Source: Petunia secreta
Taxonomy: Eukaryota; Streptophyta; Magnoliopsida; Solanales; Solanaceae
Reading direction: 5' to 3'
NCBI GenBank assembly: GCA_029990175.1
Contig: JARKIP010000005.1
Coordinates: forward strand, 55,479,001 to 55,543,000
Length of the DNA: 64,000 nucleotides
A program made the position numbers and the translations under genes. Under the pieces are notes generated by a model. That model saw only the letters and a list, made by a program, of their open reading frames with translations. It ran no database searches and was not told the DNA's origin. Shown here piece by piece: positions 16,816 through 27,190 of this stretch (within the stretch, counting starts at the first letter, position 1; each line of letters begins with the position of its first letter).

Positions 16816-18466
16816 GTATTATTTTCTCACTTAGTTAGCACCTATTGATTTGTTTGAGTTCTGTTTTCTCTGCTCTTCTTATAGTTTGGTTATTGATTGT
16901 ACTTGGTATTAGCAAAACAATGGTCGTGTGATCGCATCCTCTTCCAAGAAGGCCGTATGTATAAGGTCAAGTGTAGTATTATAAGTATTTTCAAAATAAG
17001 TTCATCCATTACTAATTATTTTAAGCTATTTAACTTTAACTTTCCAATTTACCCGTAATGAGAAACTCTTCCTATTATTATTATTATTTTTTTTTTTTGG
17101 GGATTGTTAAGTGTAATATATATGAAAACCAGCATCAAGAAAGTGTTGTAAGGTAACTTCGTTGCTGCGGGGGGGGGGGGGGGGGGGGGATAATGGAGTG
17201 GGTGGACTGGATTAAATGAAATCTATTTTTTCTTTGATCTCTAGCCTTTAGGTAAAGAGAATTTCCCTGTTTCTAAGGTCACTTTAAGGACACTTATTTT
17301 GCAGCCTCTGATGATTATGCAGATTCATTTGTTAGGCTACCAATTTTGAAGTGCTTAAATATATAATGTGATCAGTCTCCTAGAAAGGGAAACAACTGCA
17401 TTTCAGTTTCAAATTTGGGGTTTAATCAATAACTTCTATAGGCTTTTATATATTTTTTAAATATTGTGCTTATATCTGAATGAGGGAATGGTTATAGATG
17501 ATCCATATTGCTTATGCAGTTGATTTAACTTCTTAATATTTTTATTCGTTTATTTTTGCTCTTGCCGGTGATTGCTTTGTTTAATGCGACTGATGGAGAT
17601 GCGTGTAGGCTTTATCTTGTTTTCCTTCCCATGCCAAGAAGGACTTCATGGATGCTTTCTTGTTTACAATGTGGATATCTTGTGTTCATTAAAAAAAAAT
17701 ATAGAATATGATTTGTAGCTGCTGATGTGTTTTCCTTCCCATTGATGCTGTCCAATTTGTAACCTAAAGGCTGTGTTCTAATATTAATATACAAAGTATT
17801 CGCTGTGATTATATGTCTCCAGCTCCAACCAGTGGTTGAAGTGGAGTAATCTAATTTGAATATGCTAAGTATTAAGTGTCCTGGTTCTCCTGTAGCTTCT
17901 ATATTTCATGGAAGATGTATGCACTATGACTATTTTCCATCTTTTTCTATTCAAACAAATTTAATGTTGTTCTATGTAAAACCTCATTCCAACTAGGTGT
18001 ACAGTATAGAACAAATACTGCTATTTTGTTTGCCCATAATTTATCTACCTAATATTACATGGTTTAGAGTGATCAGGCAAAGTAATTTGTTGCTTTTATA
18101 TGTAATAGATGGACATTCTCTTTCACAAAAGTAAATCCTTTTTTGGCAAATTCATCATAGACAGTCTATGAAAAATATTCTCAATTGCTTTTATTGTGGT
18201 GATTTTAAATATTAATCTTGCTTGATCCCTACTTATTATCCACATTTGATTGTGTTATTATTAGGAGACAGGATTGAAAGGAGCACTTCATTGCTTAAGC
18301 AGTTCGTAGACTCAACGAAGGATATAACACTGTAGATATTGTCACATTCACCATGCTCAACAGAAAGTTTCTGCAGCTGCCTTATTTAAGGATCACTGTC
18401 TTTAACAAATTGATTTTTGGAACTTTTACGAGATGATGAATTGGAAGGTGAACCTGTTATTACCAG
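16816..18466. other. AT-rich non-coding stretch
   Basis: No gene or complete element is recognised. It contains a run of 21 G at 17169-17189, a run of T before it and generic AT-rich plant DNA. It might be intron or 3' flank of the decayed coding region on its left, but no splice pattern supports that. Confidence 0.4.
17169..17189 (+). repeat. Poly-G homopolymer (21 nt)
   Basis: An uninterrupted run of G, preceded by CTGC and followed by ATAATGG. Such runs are unstable and prone to sequencing-length error, so the exact length is uncertain. Confidence 0.9.
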
Positions 18467-18971
18467 CTAAGTTACTCGGACTCGGATACGGGTATCCGAC
18501 ACGGGTACGGATCTAGAGGTCGGATTCGACAAAATCTAAATTTAGAGATTCGGGGGTATGGATCCACACACGGATAGGAGTGCGGGGATCTGTCTAAAAA
18601 TTTTCAAAATTCTAAAAATAAAGTCATAATCCTTAATTTCGATTCTTCCTAGAGAAGTCCTCTTTTCCAATGTCTCTGCTTTTCTCTATTAAGTCGTCTT
18701 TCCAAAAAAGTTACCCTCAAAACATAAAATCAGAAATTCGAGAATGTCGACAAAAGATGAAAAAGAGACAAAAGACTATAAATTTCTGCATACTTTTGAA
18801 GGTATCTCATTTCCAATGTCTATCTTGAGAGTCTATTTGTCAAAAAAACCTTTAATTTTTCTAGTGAATTTTGGTCAGAGTATCCATTTTTATTTGACCA
18901 CATCCGGTGTGAATCACGTGTCCTATCCTACACGGGTACAGCGGCAATTTTGAAAAGTCCGAGTAACTTAG
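18467..18971. mobile_element. MITE with 16-bp perfect inverted ends
   Basis: The ends CTAAGTTACTCGGACT (18467-18482) and its exact complement (18956-18971) bound 505 bp. Inside the left end are further words built on CGGATACGGGTA and CCGACACGGGTAC. Flanks ATTACCAG and ATTACGGC share five bases and may be a worn 8-bp target duplication, which would fit a hAT-like element. The 69-codon frame at 18744-18953 has no motif and is not a transposase. This repeat is, from recollection, widespread in plant genomes. Confidence 0.82.
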
Positions 18972-19592
18972 ATTACGGCCAGGATTACTTCAGCATGCTG
19001 CTACTATATACAACTAGAGACAAATACTGCTAGACAGTAAGGATGGAATGATGTGTTAGACAATAGACAATGTAGATAGCAGGCTAAGGATAGATCATTC
19101 TTATGTTTGCCATGTATCTCTTTTTCTTTTTAAGTTTATGAAAGTGCTCTGAGGCTCGTTTAAACATTTACTGGGTTTTTTTGTATACGCATATTATGCA
19201 TGTCCGTACTTGCTAGCTTCTTGGACTATGTTAAGGGGTGTATGTAATCATATGGATCGCTGTAGAAACTGTACCAGGAGGGGATAACCAGACCATCAAT
19301 CTTCAACTCAATGGAAATAGCTCAAAGGAAACACATATCAGCCGCATTACTGGTGTAAGCACAATTCATCAACTGCCAACACAAACTAGCATAGAAAATT
19401 AATAGAACACGCTCTATTATCGCACTCTTGGCATCGCATATCAGGACCACAACCAGCCACATACAGACAAATTTACCGACACAGCCATTCAACACAATAT
19501 AAAAACGTTAACACTGCAAAACTATATAAATGCTTGTATTATTTCAAGAAGGCAGCATTGGTGGAAGAGCACCTCGGCACTACTCTTACACA
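18972..19592. other. Unassigned intergenic sequence
   Basis: Nothing recognisable: no ORF of note, no repeat boundary. Confidence 0.4.
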
Positions 19593-20227
19593 TAGGGGTG
19601 TTCATGGTCCTTTGAGTCGGTTTTCCTCTTAAAAAAACCCAAATTAATTAATATTGTTTTTCAAATGCTTATACTACAACACAAACTAATTAAGTCAGTT
19701 TTTCACTTGTTCGATTTTGTTGGTTATGTCGGTTAGTTTGGATTTTTTGTCGCTATTTATTCTCTTTAAATTGTGACGTATACTTCTAAGGATCAAACTC
19801 ATATTCTGGCGACTATATTCTACCATGACACACCAAACCAAGTACTATCTAGAAAGATAAATTATTTATGTTATCAAGTTACATATGTAGTTTCTTCCAA
19901 AAATTATATGATTGTATGAATACTTAACCTTTTCAAATTAAATTAATCAAACTTCTTACAACAGTTTTTTCGTATATGAAAAATTGAAGAGATACCATTT
20001 GCCAAGACATCTTGATGATATTGAATTAACCAACAATGAAGGACTACAAGACAAGTTATTTTTAACATGAAATTGATTGTTTGACTTATCAAAATAGAGA
20101 TTAGAATGCAAAGAGTAATGATATAACGTGAGGAACTAGATTAGAATTCAAGAGTACAAAAACTTAACATATTTTGTAAATTTTTAAAAATTTATATAAA
20201 AATGCACATAATTATATGTGGTAGTAT

Positions 20228-20323
<96 letters not shown>

Positions 20324-20510
20324 TTTTAAATAGGCATTTATTTAATAGGTTTGATTTGGTTATTTTTTTCTTAAAACCAAAACCAAACTAAATTTTATCG
20401 GTTTTTGAAATTAAAATCCAAAACCAAACCTAAAAATTATAGCTTTTTTCTTTCAGTTTGAGTCTATTTTCTATTTGATTTGGTTTTTCAATTTTCGGTG
20501 AACTCCACTA
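19593..20510. mobile_element. hAT-like MITE with 8-bp target duplication
   Basis: The left end TAGGGGTGTTCATGG and right end CGGTGAACTCCACTA form imperfect inverted repeats. They are flanked by CTTACACA (19585-19592) and ATTACACA (20511-20518), an 8-bp duplication with one mismatch as made by hAT transposases. The interior is AT-rich, with GGTTTTT/AAAACC words repeated near both ends and a long trinucleotide array in the middle. It has no coding capacity. Confidence 0.8.
20228..20323 (+). repeat. Compound microsatellite (AAC)n-(AAT)n
   Basis: About eleven AAC units (20228-20259) pass directly into about twenty-one AAT units (to 20323). It lies within the hAT-like MITE. Confidence 0.92.
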
Positions 20511-21595
20511 ATTACACAAAATAAGAAAAGAGCTTTCTTTAACCAATAAAGCAAATGACAAACTGCAAAACAAGTATTTTATCCAATTATTGTGTGGTAA
20601 AAATATAGCATTATGATTATGGGGATACGAGTCTAGCTAGCAAAGACTAGACTTACTCTACAAGTCACTGGACGCTGAGGATACATGCCTGCTCCACAAG
20701 CCAAGTAAGGTATATATCCTTCCGCCTTAGGGTTTACAGTCTCCTAATTAAGGTTAATTAGTGTCACGGTCTTGAGTAAATAAGCTCACGACCTACAGTT
20801 ATTGTATTTTACTATAATTAGGACTGGGGTAAATCATACCTTTAAATACCCCTCTCCCCTATTGTATTATTTATCAAGAGATTCTCCAAGAATCCGACTG
20901 TTCTCAAGGAATATAATCTCTTATTTTTCTGCTTATTTACTTTTTCTTAGTATTTACTGTATTGCTTGTGACCCTCTATAAATTTTATTTGTTTAACCTA
21001 TTAAGCAATTTTTAGGAACAATCGATTAAAGTGAAAAAATACCAATAATCGTGGAAGGACTATCTAGAAACCAAAAAAAATAAAAATAAAAATAAAAATA
21101 AAAGGAAGAGAAACAATTGAAGTATTAAAACTATGATCTGTTTATGGTTCTTTCTCAAAATATTTCACCCATTCTCCCTAAACTTGAATGGTCCTGAGAG
21201 TTTGTCTCCTATTTAAGACATTTTTAGAAAATAGTCTCCGCTTCGTCCGTACGTAATATTTTAAGTTATCTGGGAGAACGTGGGAAGAGGTCAATGGCAA
21301 GTATTGTATAGACAAGAATGTCAACGACTTGTGCCATCTAGGCAACACTTCAAGTTAACTGGGAGAATGTACAAAGAGTTCAAGGGCAAGTTTTGCCTAA
21401 ACAAGAAGGTTTAAAGGCAAGTGCTTCCTTAGAAAGTACTTATGAAAAAAGAAAGGACGAGGATACGAGCGTCATTTATAAGATTCACATGGGCATTATC
21501 ATCCGAAATTTATTCATTAAACTAAACGAAGACATTTTTTTCTAAACCACTGTTACGTTGGTCGAAAAACCAAAGTTGCCCTAGTGTCACAGTTT
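20511..21595. other. LTR-like debris and a dispersed degenerate repeat
   Basis: 20630-21000 has the look of an LTR promoter and U5 (TATA-like TTTAAATACCCC, then a CT-rich leader) but no bounded repeat was found. A short A-rich microsatellite (AAATA units) lies at 21077-21102. 21225-21445 contains two to three units of a degenerate repeat that is the inverted relative of the array at 49965-50400 (shared word TCTGGGAGAA and GGCAAG). No gene is visible. Confidence 0.4.
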
Positions 21596-22466
21596 TGTTC
21601 ACAGTACACCTATTCAGGATACTAGAAGAAGGGGAGGGGGCTTGAATAGCGTCCTCCAGTTTTTTACTGAAGAAGATTGCTTGTCACTACAAGAACCTAG
21701 TTCTTGTCTGGGTTCTTCACAACAATAAAATAACAGCAGATTCAAAACTGCAAGAAAAGAACACAGTTTTTACGTGGAAAAATTCTTGCCCAAGGGAGAA
21801 AACCACGACCCAAACTCTGGGAATTTGCAAACTCTTCCACTAACACGATGAATAACTTTTAGGTTACAAACTCTATAACCAAGAGGCTACACTCTTGGCC
21901 TTACAGACTCTCAAAGCTAATCTCTAGCTTTTACAAGTTGTTCCTCACAATATTCATCTAATAAAATGATTCTCAAACTAAGAAAAAAGTAACAAATCGT
22001 ACACCGTTTAACACGACAACAATAACAAAGAGCCTATTCTAATAACTGGATCAACATAAGGTCCTTCAATGGTAGTCTGCTTTTTCCATTCACTTACGGT
22101 CAATAGCTGTGTTACCTTTGAATGCTCTAAACTCTCGTAGTGAATGAATGAATATGTGGTAGCCTCGATTACTTGCTTTTATATGGTATACAAAAACCTA
22201 GCAGCTTATCACTAAGAATCTTCTCAATTATGGTAAGAGAAGATCTCATAGGATATACTTCTTGTATAACTCAATCTCTCATTCATACTTCATCAAGGCA
22301 GTCAAGGCACGATTCTTTTGCTGACTAGGATTAGTGAAATTGTACGCGCCAAGTTTTTCTATTCCTGCATGGATATGCAACCCGCAATCTTTCTGATCAG
22401 TCATACCTTCTCACAAGAACTAGGTCCTTTGTTTTTCAATCTTCACAACTAAAACATCATCTAACA
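21596..22466 (-). repeat. SIRE-type 3' LTR
   Basis: 871 bp, alignable with 40679-41465 along its length but clearly diverged. Shared landmarks are CAAACTCTTCCACTAACAC, CTCTCGTAGTGAATGAATGA and TCTTCTCAATTATGGTAAGA. The minus strand has a TATA-like CCATATAAAAG near 22170. The high divergence indicates an old insertion. Confidence 0.85.
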
Positions 22467-25390
22467 AATTCCCATTTTGATGATGACAAACAAATGTTGC
22501 CAAGTAACCTAAACAATCAACACCGATGCAAAATAAAGCAACAACTAGCTGAAAATTTTTAAAAAATGAGTTGGGTCACAAACACCCCAATATTTCGTTC
22601 TTCCCCCTTTTGGCATCATTCAAAAGATTCTAAAATTCTTGTAAAGACAAGTTAATATAGTCCATACTATAGCCTAAAGCTTCAAGTTCACAAAGCAATA
22701 AAACAAGTAATATATCTAAAGGCCTGAGAGAAACGATACTAGCACAGAGAAACATGACATAAAACAAGTAATTTAAAACAACATAATCCAGGGTTCACAC
22801 ATGTGTAACCCAAATAAATACAGAACCAACAAAAACTAAAGATTTTCTTCAACATGCATCACCAACAAACTAACAGAATGAAGGAATTCCTAAGGATCTA
22901 GGGAAAGAAATAAGGGGGGTGGGCAGGATTAGGGACGAAGCTTGAAATGCTTGACAAGTTCTTCTAAGTTCTTTGAGTTTCTAACACGTTCTACCACCAG
23001 ATCAGCCTGATTCTTGGGCACTCAATGGTCAAGCGATCAATTTCTCTATCCTTCAGCTTGAGCTCTCAGCTCCTTATTTTCTGCCTGCAGCTCCAACAGG
23101 TGCTGCTGCAATTCCTTCATTGTTTTTTAGGCTCACTGGCACCAAACTGTCCATCCTCATCAACCTTTTCAACCTTAACCTGCATTGGAAGATCGGATGC
23201 CCTTCTCTGTTTGAAGAAATCACAGGTTTTAACAATGTTTGTCCCAAACATCATATTATGTATGGGCCTTTTCCCACCTTTGAGAGGACACGAAAATGTT
23301 CAAATATCTGCTGCAAAATGTAGGAGTGCACCAAGGATATGACTTCTTAGTGTTGGCAATTCTTATAAAGTGTCTAATGATAAAGCCATGTAGATTAACC
23401 ATGACACACTTGTCAAACAAGTCCATATAGGTTAGATCTAGTGCACAAGCTTCATTGTTTCTCTCACCCCTAGGCAACAAAAACATGTCAAAAATCAAAC
23501 AACAGCTAATGATTAGGTTCCTTTTCTTTCTTTTCCACCTTTCTTTGTTTCCTGAGTCTAGGGTTCCCAGTGAACTTCTTTGTTACTTCAAGAGGAGTGA
23601 CATTGTCAATTCTCCTAGGCCACTTCAGCATTTTGTGTCTGCAATAATTAACTGCAGAAACTCCTAAGATCACCCTTAACTGAGTCCTTCCACTTCAGAA
23701 TACACTCTCCTCCCCGCTGCACTGCAGTTTGTGTAGAACTCTCTTATCTCATCCATAAACAGACTTCTCTTGTCATTGGTAAACAACTTGGTCCAGCCCT
23801 ACACATCAATCTTGGAAATCAACAGTCTCATATGATGTTCCTCCAGATCACAAAAAATACTACCATGTAGTATAACTTTGTTGGAGTAGAACTCAACCCT
23901 GTTAATAGACTTCTTTTTGGGATCATCAGAACTTTCACTAGATTCAGAATAATCTGGGTCCTCAAAGTCCCCAGCATCATCACTACTCTGCTTCTACAAT
24001 AGGTCATTTTCCTCAGCAAGGATAGATTCTTTTGCAGCCACCTTTTCTGTCTTTTTCTGTGTAGCATATTTTGCAAGTTTCTCTTCTTGCTGCTCTAAGG
24101 CAGACCTAGTAGCTACCTTCTTGAGAACCACTGGTTCCTCCTCTTTCTCAGACTCAAAATTTCCTGCCTCATCATCACTTTTATCAACAAACTGTCTTCT
24201 TGCCACAACTTTTCCTCCTCTCACTAACTTCCTTCTCTTCTCATTTGCAGGTTCATTCTCCACAGGCTTTGTCTCACTAACAAACATTACCTCATCCTCA
24301 TCTTCCTCAATTTTTTCATCCTCCTCACCAAACTTCGATTTTTTTTCTTTTTCTCAGACATTTCCACCTTCTGTGTGTCCACTTCCTATTCTACCTCCTT
24401 CTCCATCTCTTATTCGTGTTTCTCCTTTTCATACTAAGTTCAGTTAATCCCTACATCATCAGTTGTCTCAGGAACTGATGAAGGACCAGATCTTTTTTCA
24501 GGTCCCTTGACAACTTTAGTAGGTCCTTGTTCTATTTCAACTTGACCACTGACATACACATTCTCCTTCACAATCTATGAAGGAGTAACCGCCGAACTGG
24601 GTTCAACGACTAGGCCTTTTAGAGTACCTATAGATTCTGTAACTTTCATTGATTCAACAACAATTTTAATTGCATCCACATCAGAAAAAATAAACTCTCG
24701 ACTAGCAAGGCCAGGGTCTACCCTAACAACATCAGGCTTTGCACTAGAACCACCAATTACTTTAGAAATGACATTTCCCCTATCAATTTTGCTAACGGAC
24801 CAAAAATCACCCATAGATTTTACTAGTTCACTCATCCCAGTAACTAAGACTTCCGTAGCTATTTTCTCAGGGCTTAGAATAGACTCATGCAAAGTAGAAA
24901 TAGTGTCAAGCCTTACCTTTGTTGGAGTGTTTTCAGAGACAACGATTGCTTCCAACGTACCTGTTTATTTCGGCACAGGCTTCTTTGCATCTAGTCTTGC
25001 CAATCTTCTTTGCACTTTTTGTTGAGCCTTTGCAATCCTTTCAATTAGATTGAAGCACTCCCCATGGGTTTTTTGGTAGAATTTTGGGAGACTTTGGGTT
25101 TTGAGGATTTTGTTGGTGAAGCATATGACTTTTGCTCTTGAGACATCGTGAGAATTTTTTAGACGAATCAAGAGGGTTTTGATTTGCTTAGGGTTAGAGT
25201 AAAGAAAATCTAGAGAGAAAAGGAGTTGTTTGTTTAGGGAAAAGTATAACAGTGATGATAAAAAAAGGAGCTCTTTAAATGATTGGGAACCGAGAAAAGT
25301 TAGTTACGTGACCGTTTTGATTGACAAGTAATAAAGACTCCTTTTCCAAGTGGGGAGAGTTTAAATTTTGAAAGTGCTAACCAATTTGGA
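22467..25390 (-). pseudogene. SIRE env-like region (degraded coiled-coil ORF)
   Basis: Minus-strand frames start with MSQEQKSYASPTKSSKP near 25145. They continue as Lys/Glu-rich segments (24575-24955, 23994-24287), then a segment containing RIDNVTPLEVTKKF near 23600 and a coiled-coil-like tail near 23000. Stops and shifts divide them. In SIRE/Maximus elements an extra ORF of this kind lies between pol and the 3' LTR, which is this position; its function is not established. AAAAGGGGGAAG at about 22607-22618 resembles a polypurine tract. The region begins abruptly beside CRM-2, with the whole pol missing. Confidence 0.55.
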
Positions 25391-25393
25391 TAA

Positions 25394-27190
25394 TGGCTAG
25401 AGAATAAGATGGGTACACACACGAAGTTTATGGTTATGAAAATCTTGAAAGGGAGAAAACCCCTAGTGTTCACAAAGATGCCGGAGAAGGCACAAGTGAT
25501 GGCTCAACCGTGAAGGCAGAACATTTTTTCGAGATAGCTCAACAACAAAGGTTGAAAGATGAAGCTACTCGACGTGCAAGATTGTTGGCCATTCCCCAAC
25601 AAGTGGCCATTCCCCACAACTTAGGCATTCCCCAAGGTAATGTTCTACCACAAGTGAGGCCCCAAAGAAATGTTGTACCGGATGAGAAATATGTTGATGC
25701 TTAAGAAGGGGAGATACCCGAGCTTGGTGATGACTTTGATGACTTTGAGCCACCCTATCCGAATAGGAGGGCAATTAATGGAGGTCGTGGTATGAATAGA
25801 GGTCGAGGACAAGGTCGTGGACCTCAAGTGGGGTATGTAGGGAGAAACTTGAGAAGAGAATATGATGGTTATGATGACTACTACTATGAGGGTCAACCAG
25901 ATCCATACCGTAGGGGCCGTGATAACAATTTGAATAGTGTCAAGATCATTATCCCATCCTTCAAAGAGACTAGTGATCCAGAGAAGTTCCTAGAGTGGAA
26001 GGTACAAGTTGAGATAGTCTTTGACACCAATGATATGTCAGATGAGAAGAAGGCTACTTATGTTATTGCTTCGTTTGAGTCCTATTCTTCTACTTGGTGG
26101 GAGTCAGTTAAGAGGTCTAGACGTGCTATTTGGATGCCTACTCACATGACTTGGGAACAATTGAAAGTTGTGATGCATGAGGAATATGTGATTCCCAATT
26201 TCCGACAAGAGCAACTTAAGAGATGCTATGAGTTGAGACAAGGTACCAAATCAGTTGAAGAATACTTCAATGACATTGAAAAGAACTGAATGGATCTTAA
26301 CATGGAAACGGAAGATCTTGAGCAAGCTATCATTAGGTTCAAGAATGGCCTAAACCGAGAGATTGCTTCTTAATTTAGGTTGAATCATTTCCAATCACTC
26401 TAAGAAGCCTATGATGCCTTCGTAGAAGTCGAAAGGTGGAGTAAGGAAGACAAAGCCACTCGCTATAGAAGCACTACCTCTACTCCTGTGAGCCAAACTA
26501 AGAATTGGAAGAGCCCTAATACCGGTGGTATTAGTGCAAGCCAAAATATGAAGAAGCCCTATGAGAAAGCTACACCAAGAAGTTACTTCAAGGAGTCGGA
26601 AGGTAATTTTAGAACTCATTTAAATTCTCCTTCTCTTTATTCTTTTCAATGTTACAAGTGCAAGGGCTATGGCCAATATGCCAAAGATTGCCCCACCCAA
26701 AAAATAATAATTATCATGGATGATGGGTTGGTGTATGAGGAAGAAAGTGAGCCCGACTGTGAGGTAGTTGAGGGAGATGAGCAAGTTGAAGGTGAAAAGG
26801 AAGCAGTGGAGGGTGATGATCCTAATATTTTTCTAGTGGTACGTCGTAGTTTGAGAGCCATGGTGAGTCAGGAGGAAGTGGATGTGCAAAGAGAGAACTT
26901 TTTCCATGCTAGATGTAGAGTGAGGGGACAAGTGTGCTCTATTATCATTGATTCAGGTAGTTGTGCTAATGTGGTGAGCCAATATTTGGTGTCACAATTG
27001 AATTGCCTACCCTTAAACACCCAAATCCTTACCGTTAGCAATGGTTGAGTGAGTGTGGGAAGTTGAAGGTGGTGAAGCAAGTCTTGACAAAGTTCAAGAT
27101 TGGGAACTATCAAGATGAGGTCATGTTTGATGTTGTGCCAATTCAAGCTTGCCACCTCTTGTTTGGTAGACCTTGGTTCATGATGGTCGA
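25394..27190 (+). pseudogene. CRM-2 gag and protease
   Basis: The start ATG at 25394 (MARE) is followed at once by a UAA. The frame then reads through acidic and Arg/Gly-rich segments and a gag core at 25792-26289 homologous to CRM-1 (LNSVKIIIPSFKETSDPEKF, TWWESVKRSRR). Further stops lie near 25702, 26287, 26371 and 26401. The zinc knuckle CYKCKGYGQYAKDC (about 26653-26694) has Gln where the zinc-binding His belongs. The protease site IIIDSGSCANVVS (about 26940-26980) is kept. A frameshift follows near 27045. The gag N-terminus is shorter than in CRM-1 and differs from it. Confidence 0.85.

Noticed and set aside
18744..18953. A 69-codon frame as a MITE-encoded protein
   Set aside because: It lies inside a 505-bp MITE, ends in the terminal inverted repeat region, and shows no transposase motif.
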